Source: Aliidiomarina maris (GTDB lineage: Bacteria > Pseudomonadota > Gammaproteobacteria > Enterobacterales > Alteromonadaceae). Taken from it: a stretch of DNA of 64,000 nt. Each line of letters starts with the position of its first letter. Within the stretch, counting starts at the first letter, position 1. Where the stretch lies: the NCBI RefSeq assembly GCF_003987335.1, contig NZ_PIPK01000004.1:62001-126000 (forward strand), in the 5' to 3' direction. Both the position numbers and the translations under genes were made by a program. Positions 19,048 through 28,927 of the stretch are shown here, piece by piece. The notes under the pieces were generated by a model. It did no database searches, was not told the DNA's origin, and saw nothing but the letters and a program-made list of their open reading frames with translations.

Positions 19048-20988
19048 TTGGGGACTTTTTTTCGTAGGTTATCCATACAGTTATACTTGGTTGTTAGCTT
19101 ATGCTTTACCATCGCAACCTTGAGTCTGATTATGGTGTCTGTCAACATCCAGCAGCGTACGCTAATAGACGAGGCAGAGCAGAATCTAGACCGCGTAGCA
19201 AGCGCCTTCCAGACTAATCTTGATGTGATACTGAATACCCGCCAGCAAGGTTTAGTGAATTTAGCGGATAACCTGCAACGCTGGGGTGAGGACCACCCAG
19301 GCCTTGCGGATGAAGCTGGATTACGTCAATTGTTTGATCACGTTTGGGTAGTGAATCGCGCTGGTGTGGTTATCGATGAATGGCCTCGTATTGGTGCTGC
19401 TCAGGAACGTCTTAACTTGTCACAAAACTCTATGTTTCAGAGTTTGCTCGATGGAAATAACTTCATTTTAACTGCGCCGCAGCCCTCTTATTACAACAAT
19501 GAAATGGTCGTACATGCCAGTGTGCCAGTGTTTGATAGCGACGGCTCATTCTTAGGCGCGGTCGTCGGCGTCTTTTCACTGCGCAATAATGAGGTGTTAA
19601 ATCGAATAGTAACAACTCGTATTGGCGACAGTGGGCATGTCGCGATCGTCGACCACGAGGGGTATGTGGTTGGGCATCCGGATCGTTTGTTATTGGGCTC
19701 GCAATTAAGTGCGAGCCAGGCGCCGCTGGTTTTCAGCGCAATTCAGTCGGGCTGGCAGGGCGTCGAACAAACCGTTGGGATTAACGGTGAGGAGATTTTA
19801 CAAGCCGTAAAACCAGTAGCGGCTGGTAAATGGATCGTGGTTGCGCAAGTAAGTTTGCGTGAAGCGATGCGTCCAGTTCGGTTTGTGCGTAATGTGCAGT
19901 GGGTCTTAGGCTTTGTCGCATTAGTGGTAACCCTCGGTTTATTGTCAGTCATTATCCACGCTTATTTAAGGCCGTTAACTCGTTTGCAGGACGAAGTCGC
20001 TGCGGTGCAACGCGGGCATCAAGAACATCTGACGGAACCTGGCATTCTAGAACTGCGCAATTTAGTGTACCGTTTTAATAATCTATTGGCGCAAAATGCG
20101 GCTTCACAGCAAAGCCTGCAACGTCGCCAAGCCTACTTAGACCAAATCCTGGCAACCTCGTCCGCTGGTTTGTTCATGGCCAATCGCAAAGGCCAGATTG
20201 AATATGTGAATCAGCGTATGGTGGATATGACAGGCTACGATACCAAAGACTTAATTAAAAACGGCTTTGTCAAACAGCTCAATGAACAACATCGCGCGCA
20301 TTTCACCAGCAAAGTTAAACAGGCCATTGACGATGTAGCCACGGCTTCGGTTGAGGTTCAGTTGCGCCATAACGATGGCAAGTTGGTATGGTTACGTATA
20401 GAGACATCGCCGGTATTATTAAATAAACAATGTGTGGGGCACGTGGGTACGGTGACTGATATCACCAGCGAGCGGGAAAAGATTGATGCGTTACGTCACG
20501 CCGCTTTGCAAGACACCTTAACAGGCTTGCTTAATCGCCGGGGTTTAGAAAAAGCCATGCATGAATCGTTTCAGCACAGTGTCGAGAACCAACAACCCTT
20601 GGTATTAGTGATGATTGACCTGGATAACTTTAAACAGGTCAATGACACCCATGGTCACGCCTTTGGCGACCGAGTACTGAGTGATGTGGCACAGGTGATG
20701 CGAAGCTTCACCCGAGAAAGTGACGTGATTGGGCGTTTAGGCGGTGACGAATTTGTGGTGATGTTACCCGGCTGTACCTTAGAGCGTGCGCAGCAAGTGG
20801 CGGATGGCTTGATCCGCGCAGTGGCGAAATTAGGTGAACGGAATCAAGAAGCACAAAATGTAAAGTTAAGTGTAGGTATCTGTCAGCGTTTAGCAAGCGA
20901 CGATAATTATGCAGAACTTTTAACCCGTGCCGACCATGCCGCCTATGAGGCGAAGAGGGCAGGAGGCAGTCGTTGGGTGCTCGCTTAA
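19048..20988 (+). CDS. Membrane diguanylate cyclase with dCache, HAMP, PAS and GGDEF domains
   Basis: The product makes the second messenger cyclic di-GMP in response to an external signal. From TTG 19048 it has 646 residues: a membrane helix (about 9-31), a periplasmic double-Cache sensor (about 35-275), a second membrane helix (about 285-310), a HAMP segment, a PAS domain (about 365-480, with GLFMANRKGQIEYVNQRM) and a GGDEF domain. The active-site GGDEF is intact at residues 565-569, and RESD at 556-559 is the product-binding inhibitory site, so the enzyme should be active and feedback-controlled. GAGG at 19039-19042 supports the TTG start; an earlier in-frame TTG at 18988 lacks such a site. 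The ligand is unknown. Confidence 0.9.
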   Translation: MGTFFRRLSIQLYLVVSLCFTIATLSLIMVSVNIQQRTLIDEAEQNLDRVASAFQTNLDVILNTRQQGLVNLADNLQRWGEDHPGLADEAGLRQLFDHVWVVNRAGVVIDEWPRIGAAQERLNLSQNSMFQSLLDGNNFILTAPQPSYYNNEMVVHASVPVFDSDGSFLGAVVGVFSLRNNEVLNRIVTTRIGDSGHVAIVDHEGYVVGHPDRLLLGSQLSASQAPLVFSAIQSGWQGVEQTVGINGEEILQAVKPVAAGKWIVVAQVSLREAMRPVRFVRNVQWVLGFVALVVTLGLLSVIIHAYLRPLTRLQDEVAAVQRGHQEHLTEPGILELRNLVYRFNNLLAQNAASQQSLQRRQAYLDQILATSSAGLFMANRKGQIEYVNQRMVDMTGYDTKDLIKNGFVKQLNEQHRAHFTSKVKQAIDDVATASVEVQLRHNDGKLVWLRIETSPVLLNKQCVGHVGTVTDITSEREKIDALRHAALQDTLTGLLNRRGLEKAMHESFQHSVENQQPLVLVMIDLDNFKQVNDTHGHAFGDRVLSDVAQVMRSFTRESDVIGRLGGDEFVVMLPGCTLERAQQVADGLIRAVAKLGERNQEAQNVKLSVGICQRLASDDNYAELLTRADHAAYEAKRAGGSRWVLA

Positions 20989-21023
20989 TTCAGCCCCAAC
21001 GCCAGCCTACTAACCAACGATGT

Positions 21024-22082
21024 TTAATGATCTTTGCGCAGGCGCTCAATACGGCTGCGTTTGTTGATAGACAGCTCACCTCGCAACGAGCGTTCTAATG
21101 CATTTTGCAAATCACGCCCTGTGTCGCCACGGCTGAGTAAGTAATGCAGTTTGGTTAAAGCCGCTTCGACCGTCATATCCTGGCCGCTGACGACGCCAAT
21201 GTCGGCTAGCGCGTTGCCAGTTGCATACCCGTGCATGTTGACCGTGCCTTTATAACATTGGGTACAATTGACTACCGTGACGCCGGCCTCAATCGCGCGC
21301 TGCAAGCTGCCGAGAAGGGCACTATTTTGCGGAGCATTGCCTACACCATAGCTTTGTAATATCAGCGCTTTTACCGGTTGCTGCACAAGGCTGTCAATAA
21401 TCGCGCTGCTCATACCGGGGTAGAGCGTGACCACGCCAATGTCTTGCGGAATGACCGCTTGAACGTGCAGACTTTGGTTGACGTTGAGGCCAATTTCACC
21501 GTTCAGCAATTCAATTTCAATGCCTGCCTTTAACAGCGCTGGATGGTTGGGAGAGCTAAATGCATCAAACCCATCGGCGTCCGATTTGGTCGCGCGATTC
21601 CCACGGAACAAACGGTTGTTAAAGAATAGGGTCACTTCATGTATCGGGTAGTAGGCCGCAATATACAACGCATTGAGTAAGTTGATCTGGCCGTCTGAAC
21701 GCAGCGCCGCTAAAGGTATTTGCGAGCCAGTGATAATGACGGGTTTATCTAAGTCTTCAAACATAAATGACAACGCCGACGCGGTGTACGCCATGGTATC
21801 TGTACCATGCAGAATCACGAAGGCGTCGTAAGCTTTATAGTTACGTTGAATGTCGTCCGCTATGCGCTGCCAGTCTGCTGGCGACATATCAGATGAATCC
21901 ATTAATGGCTGATACTCGTTGATCACGAACTCAGGCATTTCAGGGCGGGTAAATTCGGGTAGTTTATGCACCGTTTCGGTTAAAAAACCCGGCGCAGGGA
22001 CATAACCCTGCGCCGATTTTTTCATGCCTATGGTGCCGCCTGTATAAGCTACATACACGCGTTTACGGCTATTTTGTGTCAA
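21024..22082 (-). CDS. ansA: Type I (cytoplasmic) L-asparaginase
   Basis: AnsA hydrolyses asparagine to aspartate and ammonia. The 352-residue product has both catalytic threonine motifs, YTGGTIGM near residue 13 and HGTDTMAYTASAL near 96, and the type I motif GNAPQN near 245. It lacks a signal peptide, which fits the cytoplasmic form. The start is TTG at 22082, two bases after the sppA stop, with AAGG ten bases upstream; no ATG lies before the first conserved motif. It forms an operon with sppA, the same pairing as in E. coli. Confidence 0.93.
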   Translation of the reverse strand: MTQNSRKRVYVAYTGGTIGMKKSAQGYVPAPGFLTETVHKLPEFTRPEMPEFVINEYQPLMDSSDMSPADWQRIADDIQRNYKAYDAFVILHGTDTMAYTASALSFMFEDLDKPVIITGSQIPLAALRSDGQINLLNALYIAAYYPIHEVTLFFNNRLFRGNRATKSDADGFDAFSSPNHPALLKAGIEIELLNGEIGLNVNQSLHVQAVIPQDIGVVTLYPGMSSAIIDSLVQQPVKALILQSYGVGNAPQNSALLGSLQRAIEAGVTVVNCTQCYKGTVNMHGYATGNALADIGVVSGQDMTVEAALTKLHYLLSRGDTGRDLQNALERSLRGELSINKRSRIERLRKDH

Positions 22083-22084
22083 TC

Positions 22085-23950
22085 TTAATCAACCTTACAT
22101 TGCAAGCAACGGGTGTAAACCCCATCTTGAGCGTTAAATTCATTTAGAATTTTCACATCTTGCCATACTTGCATCAAAGCTTTTTCGGCCAAACCATAGG
22201 CTGTGTCATTCTCACGCTGCGGTAACCAAGCCACGGTGGTGCCAAAAATATCCGCCATGAAGGTTTCAAAAGGTGACATCTTGCGCTCTGGCCATGCCAC
22301 TCTAAACGAATCGGCTTCAAGTTGCGCCAGCTCGGCAGCGCGTGCAATGGCAAGGTCGGTTTCGCCAAGGGCATCTACCAAGCCTAAGCTCAATGCGGCT
22401 TGACCTGTCCACACACGGCCTTGCGCTACTTCGTGCACGTCAGCCACGCTCATGTTACGTGCCTCAGCCACAATCGTTAAAAAGTCAGTGTAAACCTGCT
22501 CAACTGAAGCTTGAATCATATGCTCAGCTGCTGGGTCCAGACGCTTACCTAAATTCAAGTACGGTAATTCGGTGGTTGAAATGCCATCGGTATTGATACC
22601 GATGTAATCCAAGCTATCTTCAAACGTCATTAATAAACCGAAGACCCCAATTGAGCCTGTAATCGTAGTGGGTGCAGCGATGATTTCATCCGCACCTGCA
22701 GCAATCCAGTAACCGCCTGAGGCAGCAGTTGAGCTCATTGACGCAATTACAGGTTTACCAGCTTTGCGTAACTCTAATACTTCCTGACGAATCAGTTCCG
22801 ATGCGAAAGCACTTCCGCCTGGGCTATCAATGCGCAGTACCACTGCTTTGACGTCATCGTCATTGCGTGCTTCGCGTAACTGCGCTGCCATGGTATCACC
22901 ACCAATTTCTCCGGCCTGGCGGCTACCATCCATAATCACACCACGACCAACAATCACTTGCACTTTAGGGCGGTTGTCCAGCATCGCTTCTGCCGGGCTG
23001 GTTTGTGATTGAATGACACGACGGTAGTCGTCGTAGGTAATATGGCGATAGCTGTGGTTATCTGTATCAAGACCCGCTAAGTCAATTAATGCTTCACGCA
23101 TTTGCTGGCGTGAACGCAATTCATCGACCAAGTTGGCTTCAATCGCTAAGCGTGCTTGGTTATTGCTTGCGCGTTCCATTAACGCCATAAAATCATCTAA
23201 CTGACCAGAAGTGATTTGAGGGTCAAGGTCACGGTTCAACGCGATGCCGTTAAGGAACATCGTCCATTGCTCGTTCAACCAAGCTTCGTTCGCTTCGCGC
23301 GCTTCTGCAGACATATCGTCGCGCATGAATGGTTCAACCGCCGATTTATACTGACCAACTTGGAAAATGTGCGGGGTAATTTTCAAGTTTTCCAGCAACT
23401 GACGATAGTACATTTGATAGTAATGCAAACCATCAAGTGCGACTGCGCCCATTGGGTTCAGGTAGATAGTGTCTGCGTGGCTGGCTAAGAAGTACTGATT
23501 CTGAGTGTAGTAATCGCCGACTGCGATCACCGGGCGATCAGTTGCCTTGAATGCATTGAGCTGCTCACCAACCAAGGTCATTTTATTCAGTCCACCACCT
23601 AAGAAGTAACGTAAATCGAGCACGATGCCACCGATACGTTCATCGTTGGTCGCTTCCTCGATAGTCGCTAATAAGTGATACAAATTAATTTCAGGGATAA
23701 TGCTGCCGCCACTGAATGACTCTTGAATAATTTGCTCAAACGGGTCGACATAGGTTTCTTCTTCCACCAGGAAGCCAGATAAGTTAAGCACGAGTAAGCC
23801 GTCTTGCGGCACCTCAGGGATATCTTCGCCACTGCTCATGGCCGCGATGATAATAATCAGTAACGAGAAAAAAATCACATTTAACAATATGATACGGATG
23901 GAATTAAGCACCCGCCATATTTTGGCAAAAAGCTGACGTAAGAACTTCAT
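22085..23950 (-). CDS. sppA: Signal peptide peptidase SppA, long (67K) type
   Basis: SppA is a membrane-bound serine protease that degrades cleaved signal peptides. The product is 621 residues with an N-terminal membrane helix (about 17-40) and two repeated ClpP-like halves. The catalytic Ser is in SMSSTAASGGYWIA of the C-terminal half, and the partner Lys is expected in the N-terminal half near YKSAVEPFMRDDMS. The frame opens with a TTG at 23974, but ATG 23950 gives the usual start MKFLRQLF. It precedes ansA. Confidence 0.93.
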   Translation of the reverse strand: MKFLRQLFAKIWRVLNSIRIILLNVIFFSLLIIIIAAMSSGEDIPEVPQDGLLVLNLSGFLVEEETYVDPFEQIIQESFSGGSIIPEINLYHLLATIEEATNDERIGGIVLDLRYFLGGGLNKMTLVGEQLNAFKATDRPVIAVGDYYTQNQYFLASHADTIYLNPMGAVALDGLHYYQMYYRQLLENLKITPHIFQVGQYKSAVEPFMRDDMSAEAREANEAWLNEQWTMFLNGIALNRDLDPQITSGQLDDFMALMERASNNQARLAIEANLVDELRSRQQMREALIDLAGLDTDNHSYRHITYDDYRRVIQSQTSPAEAMLDNRPKVQVIVGRGVIMDGSRQAGEIGGDTMAAQLREARNDDDVKAVVLRIDSPGGSAFASELIRQEVLELRKAGKPVIASMSSTAASGGYWIAAGADEIIAAPTTITGSIGVFGLLMTFEDSLDYIGINTDGISTTELPYLNLGKRLDPAAEHMIQASVEQVYTDFLTIVAEARNMSVADVHEVAQGRVWTGQAALSLGLVDALGETDLAIARAAELAQLEADSFRVAWPERKMSPFETFMADIFGTTVAWLPQRENDTAYGLAEKALMQVWQDVKILNEFNAQDGVYTRCLQCKVD

Positions 23951-24107
23951 AAATTGATACCCATAGAGCTGCAAGCACAGTTAAGATTATAAAAAGCTAT
24001 AGTAGCTAAAAAGCAGCGAACAAACACCTATCACTTTGTAACAAAAGTCTACAGATATGCTATGGTGCCCGCCGAATCTATGACCTTTCAGAGGTATGCA
24101 ACTGACT

Positions 24108-24674
24108 ATGGATGCTATCGAATTACTTACGACACGTTCGTCAATGCCGCGCTTAATTGCACCCGCCCCGGATGCGCATAGTCTAGCGCTAATCCAGCAA
24201 GCCGCACTACGGGTGCCTGATCACATGGCATTGATGCCAGTGCGCTGCGATATCGTGCAAGGCGATAGTTTAATTGCCTTGGGGCAGTTGTTTGAAAAAG
24301 CGGCCCGCACCGAAGCGGGTTTTAATTCCCAAGATGTTGACCGAGCGGCACAGTTGCCACTGCGCGCCCCCATGCTGATTGTTGTCAGCACTGCGTATCA
24401 AGATCACGATAAAGTCCCCAAAACTGAACAGTTTGCGACCGCTGCATGTGCCACCATGGCGATGCAACAGGCGTGTTTTGCGCAGGGCCTTGGGGCCATT
24501 TGGCGTAGTGGCCCTTATACGCACTCAGCCACAGTTAAAGCAGGATTGGGCATTGCTGATCACGACGATATTGTTGGTTTCTTATATGTTGGTACGCCAG
24601 CAGTGCCGACGCCAATTAAGCCGGCAAAAGAAAATACAATTTTCCGAATGGCAAAAATAGATATAAATTCATAA
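24108..24674 (+). CDS. YdjA-like nitroreductase
   Basis: This is a small FMN-dependent nitroreductase-family protein of 188 residues, like E. coli YdjA (183). It begins MDAIELLTTRSS, with the FMN-binding RSS/RR region, and carries APDH-like VPDHMALMP near residue 38, KTEQFATAACATMAMQQ near 105, and GAIWRSGPYT near 135 and GFLYVGTPA near 160. The physiological substrate is not known. An in-frame ATG at 24096 touches GAGGT directly; ATG 24108 has the same GAGGT 12 bases upstream and matches the E. coli start. The 3' end overlaps the arginine operator. Confidence 0.85.
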   Translation: MDAIELLTTRSSMPRLIAPAPDAHSLALIQQAALRVPDHMALMPVRCDIVQGDSLIALGQLFEKAARTEAGFNSQDVDRAAQLPLRAPMLIVVSTAYQDHDKVPKTEQFATAACATMAMQQACFAQGLGAIWRSGPYTHSATVKAGLGIADHDDIVGFLYVGTPAVPTPIKPAKENTIFRMAKIDINS

Positions 24675-24692
24675 TTTCTGCATAATAATTCT
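24658..24692 (+). promoter_or_regulatory. ArgR operator, two ARG boxes
   Basis: The E. coli ARG box core is TGAATAATTATTCA. The first site here, TAGATATAAATTCA (24658-24671), matches 9 of 14 bases, and the second, TGCATAATAATTCT (24679-24692), matches 11 of 14. Their centres are exactly 21 bases apart, the spacing used by the ArgR hexamer. The second box reaches the -35 box of the argC promoter, so bound ArgR would block RNA polymerase when arginine is plentiful. Confidence 0.78.
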
Positions 24693-24720
24693 TTACATCG
24701 GTTTTTGCCTTGGTTACCAT
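24692..24720 (+). promoter_or_regulatory. argC operon promoter
   Basis: TTTACA at 24692-24697 (five of six consensus bases) and TACCAT at 24715-24720 (four of six) are separated by exactly 17 bases. Transcription would start near 24727, about 30 bases before the argC ATG. Confidence 0.7.
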
Positions 24721-24756
24721 GCGCCTATCAGTTGGTAGACGTAGTGGTGAGCCAAG

Positions 24757-25797
24757 ATGAAAGCCGAAAAAACAGTTTGGATTTTAGGAGCGAGTGGCTA
24801 TAGCGGCGCTGAGCTTTGTCGTTTAGTAAGCCGTCACCCGCACATGCAATTAGCCCGCGCTTTTGCCTTTAGCGCTCAAAATGCTATGCCTTTGCCCGAA
24901 TTGTTTCCTCACCTCTCTATGCAGGTTGATATTCAGTTGCAGCAGTGGCAGGACGAAGTCCTTGATGAAGCTGCCGGAGTGGATATTGTATTCTTGGCAC
25001 TGCCACATGAAGCAAGTTTGGAGCTAGCGCCGAAATTCTTAGCTGCTGGCTGCTGTGTGGTCGACTTATCCGCCGCTTTCCGCCTGCGCGATTTGAATAA
25101 TTATCCAACTTTTTATGGGTTTACTCACACCCATCCAGAGTGGCTGCAACAACGCAGTTATGCACTACCTCACGCGCTACCAGTTCCAAAGCATGATAAA
25201 AAAGAACAGGCCATTGCTGCGATTCAGGCACACCAATTGCTGAGCATGCCGGGTTGTTACCCGACGGCAGCCAGCTTGGCGTTAGCGCCGTTGCTATTAA
25301 ATAAGCTTTTAGATACCACGCAAACCCCAGTTATTTCTGCTGTGAGTGGGGTGTCTGGGGCAGGGCGCAAAGCCAGTTTAGCGACAAGTTTTTGTGAAGT
25401 AAGCTTACGTCCGTATGGTGTGCTTGAGCACCGTCACCAATGTGAAATAGCCCAGAATTTGGGGCTCGAAGTCATGTTTATTCCGCAACTAGGTAACTTT
25501 AAGCGCGGTATTGTGGCGACCTGTGCAGCGCGTGTGCAAGCAGGCGTGAGTCCAGCCCAGGTGCAAGCAGCGTTCGAAAGCGCTTATCAAAACAACCCCA
25601 GTATTCGTTTGCGCAATCAGCCGCCGCAAGCGGATGATGTGGCTCATACGCCGTTTTGTGATCTGTTTATTAAAGTACAAGGCCAGCACGTGGTGGTGAT
25701 AAGTGCCATTGATAACCTACTGAAAGGCGCGGCATCTCAAGCTATTGAGGCGTGTAATGTTAAATTCGGTTGGCCACAAATGGAGGCGCTACTATGA
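24757..25797 (+). CDS. argC: N-acetyl-gamma-glutamyl-phosphate reductase
   Basis: ArgC reduces N-acetylglutamyl phosphate to the semialdehyde with NADPH, the third step of arginine synthesis. The 346-residue product has the cofactor motif GASGYSGAELCRL near residue 10 and the catalytic Cys in MPGCYPTAASLAL near 166. A conserved histidine is in the GNFKRGI region near 245. It opens the arg operon behind a clear ArgR operator and overlaps argB by four bases. Confidence 0.96.
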   Translation: MKAEKTVWILGASGYSGAELCRLVSRHPHMQLARAFAFSAQNAMPLPELFPHLSMQVDIQLQQWQDEVLDEAAGVDIVFLALPHEASLELAPKFLAAGCCVVDLSAAFRLRDLNNYPTFYGFTHTHPEWLQQRSYALPHALPVPKHDKKEQAIAAIQAHQLLSMPGCYPTAASLALAPLLLNKLLDTTQTPVISAVSGVSGAGRKASLATSFCEVSLRPYGVLEHRHQCEIAQNLGLEVMFIPQLGNFKRGIVATCAARVQAGVSPAQVQAAFESAYQNNPSIRLRNQPPQADDVAHTPFCDLFIKVQGQHVVVISAIDNLLKGAASQAIEACNVKFGWPQMEALL

Positions 25798-26615
25798 CAG
25801 TATCGGCCTCGGCATCCTCACATCGCCCCTTGGTGGTAAAAGTTGGCGGACGCGGTTTAGACCATCCTGAACAGTTAACGCCACTATTGCAGAAACTAGT
25901 CAATGCGAAGTCGGAGCGTGGATGTGTTCTGGTCCACGGGGGGGGCGCATTAATTGATACTTGGTTACAACAATTTGGCCATCAAGTGGTTAAGCAAGAC
26001 GGCTTGCGTGTCACTCAGCAGGCAGAAATGCCGATTATCGCAGGTGCATTAGCGGGTGCATTGAATACCCAGTTAGTTGCGCAACTTAACCAATTACACC
26101 CAAATCAAGCGCATGCCGTGGGGGTGTCGTTGGCTGATGACGCATGGTGTCATTTAACTCAAGACACGCTACGTGGGCAGGTTGGCATACCGCTTGTCGA
26201 GCAAAGCGCAGCTCAATATTTAGTGCATCTACTTGCAGGCGGCTATTTGCCAGTAGTGAACTCCGTGGGTGTTTTCGCTAACGGTAGATTAGCAAACGTC
26301 AACGCAGATTTAGCAGCCGCTGCAGTCGCCGCAGTGCTTGACGCTGACTTGTTGCTGCTGACGGATGTCGACGCAATTTTAGATGCCTCCGGCACTGTGC
26401 TGGATACAATAAACCAGGGTCAGGCACAGGTCTTAATAGCCTCTGGCGTTGTTGTGGGCGGCATGAAAGTCAAACTTGAAGCTGCGCTCGCCGCTTCAAC
26501 CTTGTCGCGACGAACCACCGCGGTTGCTGCTTGGTATAGCCAAGCTGAGCTAGCCGCACATTTCACCGGCCATGCGCTGGCCACTCGAATTCTTGGCGTT
26601 CAAAGCGACGCGTAA
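25794..26615 (+). CDS. argB: Acetylglutamate kinase
   Basis: ArgB phosphorylates N-acetylglutamate, the second step of arginine synthesis. From ATG 25794 the product has 273 residues. It shows the nucleotide-binding start VVKVGGRGL near residue 15, VLVHGGGALID near 45, and GGMKVKLEAAL near 223. GGAGG at 25782-25786 is well placed; the frame is open back to TTG 25770 but that lies inside argC. ATGA joins it to argC. Unlike the other arg junctions, a 108-base spacer follows. Confidence 0.94.
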   Translation: MTVSASASSHRPLVVKVGGRGLDHPEQLTPLLQKLVNAKSERGCVLVHGGGALIDTWLQQFGHQVVKQDGLRVTQQAEMPIIAGALAGALNTQLVAQLNQLHPNQAHAVGVSLADDAWCHLTQDTLRGQVGIPLVEQSAAQYLVHLLAGGYLPVVNSVGVFANGRLANVNADLAAAAVAAVLDADLLLLTDVDAILDASGTVLDTINQGQAQVLIASGVVVGGMKVKLEAALAASTLSRRTTAVAAWYSQAELAAHFTGHALATRILGVQSDA

Positions 26616-26723
26616 GGTTCTGCAAGATAAGGGCGTAACACGCCCACCACAACTGATTGTAATGATAACCGCCTTCACCGAGCTGCTGTAAGCCATGCTG
26701 CGAGGGCGTTGTGAGGAAGCATC
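26616..26723 (+). other. argB-argF spacer with hairpin and mini-frame
   Basis: This is the only real gap in an operon whose other joints overlap. GGGCGT (26631-26636) pairs with ACGCCC (26640-26645). A ten-codon frame, ATG 26695 to TGA 26727, contains two arginine codons and its stop overlaps the argF ATG. The frame may be chance. Confidence 0.5.
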
Positions 26724-27686
26724 ATGAAAGCAACATCAACAACTCAACCTGTGAACACGCCGAATGCGGCGATCACGCAGTGTGTATCCTTGTTTGACTT
26801 AAGCGCTGTGCAAATTAAGCAAACTTTAGCGCTGGCCCATGAAATGAAAGCGAACCCTGCGAATTACCGTCAATGCCTGGCAGGTAAGTCGGTGGCGCTG
26901 CTGTTTGAAAAGCCGAGCTTGCGCACTCGGGTAAGCTTCGATGTGGGTATTCAGCAATTAGGTGGCCACGCAGTTTACTTAGATAGCAAGCAAGTGGGTC
27001 CAGGTTCGCGTGAAACGGTTACAGATATTGCTAATAACTTAGCCTGCTGGACCCAGGCTATCGTAGCACGTGTGTATCAACACACTACTTTGCAACAATT
27101 GGCCCAAGGTCGGGTGCCTGTGGTCAATGCGCTATGTGACGAGCATCACCCATGTCAAACCTTGGCCGATTTGATGACGCTGCAGGAACTGTATGGCGAT
27201 GACTTGAGCCAGGTGCAATTAGGGTACGTCGGTGATGGCAATAACGTGTGTCAGTCGCTGATGCTGGGCGCTGCCGCGTTGGGGCTCAAGATGCGGGTTG
27301 TGACGCCACAAGGTTTTGCACCCACCTCTGAATTTGCTAACCAGTTGGCACAGCACTATCCAGATCACAATGTGCAAGTCAGCCATGCGCTCGCGGACTT
27401 AGATGGCTGTGATGTGCTGTACACCGACACTTGGATATCCATGGGCCAGGAGGGGCAAGGCGCGGATGAGAAAAAGGCGCAATTTCAACCCTACGCATTG
27501 ACCCATGTATTAATGCAGCAAACGGGCGCCGAGCATGTGATGCATTGTTTACCTGCACACCGCGATGAAGAAATTGAAAGTAGTTTGTTAGACAACCAGT
27601 TAGACGTGGTATTGCGCCAAGCCGAAAACCGTATGCACGCGCAAAAAGCCTTATTAGCATTAATTCTACAAGGAGACATGGTATGA
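26724..27686 (+). CDS. argF: Ornithine carbamoyltransferase
   Basis: ArgF makes citrulline from ornithine and carbamoyl phosphate. The 320-residue product has the carbamoyl-phosphate motif [12 protein letters not shown] near residue 62 (SLRTR in place of the more usual STRTR), [11 protein letters not shown] near 140, and the ornithine-binding loop MHCLPAHR near 273. GAGGAAGC lies 6 to 8 bases before the ATG. The stop TGA overlaps the argG start. Confidence 0.93.
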   Translation: MKATSTTQPVNTPNAAITQCVSLFDLSAVQIKQTLALAHEMKANPANYRQCLAGKSVALLFEKPSLRTRVSFDVGIQQLGGHAVYLDSKQVGPGSRETVTDIANNLACWTQAIVARVYQHTTLQQLAQGRVPVVNALCDEHHPCQTLADLMTLQELYGDDLSQVQLGYVGDGNNVCQSLMLGAAALGLKMRVVTPQGFAPTSEFANQLAQHYPDHNVQVSHALADLDGCDVLYTDTWISMGQEGQGADEKKAQFQPYALTHVLMQQTGAEHVMHCLPAHRDEEIESSLLDNQLDVVLRQAENRMHAQKALLALILQGDMV

Positions 27687-28927
27687 GCCAGAGTCAACAT
27701 AGCAAGATTGAAAAAGTCGTTTTAGCCTACTCTGGTGGCCTGGATACCTCTGCCATCGTGCCTTGGTTGAAAGAAACCTATGCCTGTGAAGTCATCGCCT
27801 TTGTGGCTGATGTCGGCCAGGGTGCCCAAGAACTTGAAGGCATTGAGCAAAAAGCCAAGCAATCAGGCGCATCGGCTTGTTATATCGTCGATTTAAAAGA
27901 AAAGATGTTAGCTGATGTCGTGGTGCCAGCGATGCAAGCCGGTGCGCACTATGAAGGTGACTACCTGTTGGGTACCGCATTAGCGCGGCCAATTATTGCC
28001 CAAGCACAGGTTGAATTGGCCCTTGAGATTGGCGCGGATGCAGTATCCCATGGTTGTACGGGCAAAGGTAACGATCAGGTGCGCTTTGAAGGTGCCTATG
28101 CTGCATTAGCGCCGCAATTGAAAGTCATTGCACCGTGGCGTGAGTGGCCGTACAAATCGCGCGAGGACTTATTAAACTTCCTTGCTGAGCGCAATATTCC
28201 TTGTGCCGCGAGCAAAGACAAGATGTATAGCCGCGATGCCAACCTTTGGCATATTTCCCACGAAGGGGGGGAATTAGAAGACCCATGGCAAGCACCTACA
28301 GACAAAGTTTGGACGTTAAGCCAAAGCCCACAGCAAGCACCAGATACCGCTGAGCAAGTCAGCTTGAAGTTTGTCCAAGGTAGCTTGAGCGCGGTTAATG
28401 GCCGTCACGGTACGTTGACTTCAATGCTGGAAGAGCTTAACCAACTCGGTGGGCGCCACGGTGTTGGGCGGATTGATATTGTCGAAAACCGTTTAGTTGG
28501 CATGAAATCCCGTGGTTGCTATGAAACGCCGGGCGGAACCCTTTGGTACGTTGGCCTGCAAGGGCTCGAGCAATTGACCATGGATCGCCCGAGTATCCAG
28601 CTACGGCGCTACCTGTCTCAGCAGTTAGCCCACCTGTTGTACGACGGGCAATGGTTCACTCCAGTGCGCACGGCGTTATGTGCAGCAGCGCAAGATTTAG
28701 CTAAAGTTCTGACTGGCGAAGTGGTACTGACCTTATACAAAGGCCAAGCTGTGGTCAGCCAACGTCGGTCTCCACAAAGCCTTTACTCAGAAGCGTTCGC
28801 GACATTCGAAGACGACGATGTCTACAACCAGAAAGACGCGGCTGGGTTTATTCGCTTACATAGCTTAGCGAGCCGGATTCGCGCTTTGCATGATCAGCAG
28901 CGTAACCCGAGCAAGGAGGGAATATGA
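27683..28927 (+). CDS. argG: Argininosuccinate synthase
   Basis: ArgG joins citrulline and aspartate with ATP. The 414-residue product begins with the PP-loop AYSGGLDTS near residue 16 and has [11 protein letters not shown] near 118 and the aspartate/citrulline region [15 protein letters not shown] near 178. It belongs to the argG subclass common in gammaproteobacterial arg operons. It overlaps argF and argH by four bases each. Confidence 0.96.
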   Translation: MSQSQHSKIEKVVLAYSGGLDTSAIVPWLKETYACEVIAFVADVGQGAQELEGIEQKAKQSGASACYIVDLKEKMLADVVVPAMQAGAHYEGDYLLGTALARPIIAQAQVELALEIGADAVSHGCTGKGNDQVRFEGAYAALAPQLKVIAPWREWPYKSREDLLNFLAERNIPCAASKDKMYSRDANLWHISHEGGELEDPWQAPTDKVWTLSQSPQQAPDTAEQVSLKFVQGSLSAVNGRHGTLTSMLEELNQLGGRHGVGRIDIVENRLVGMKSRGCYETPGGTLWYVGLQGLEQLTMDRPSIQLRRYLSQQLAHLLYDGQWFTPVRTALCAAAQDLAKVLTGEVVLTLYKGQAVVSQRRSPQSLYSEAFATFEDDDVYNQKDAAGFIRLHSLASRIRALHDQQRNPSKEGI

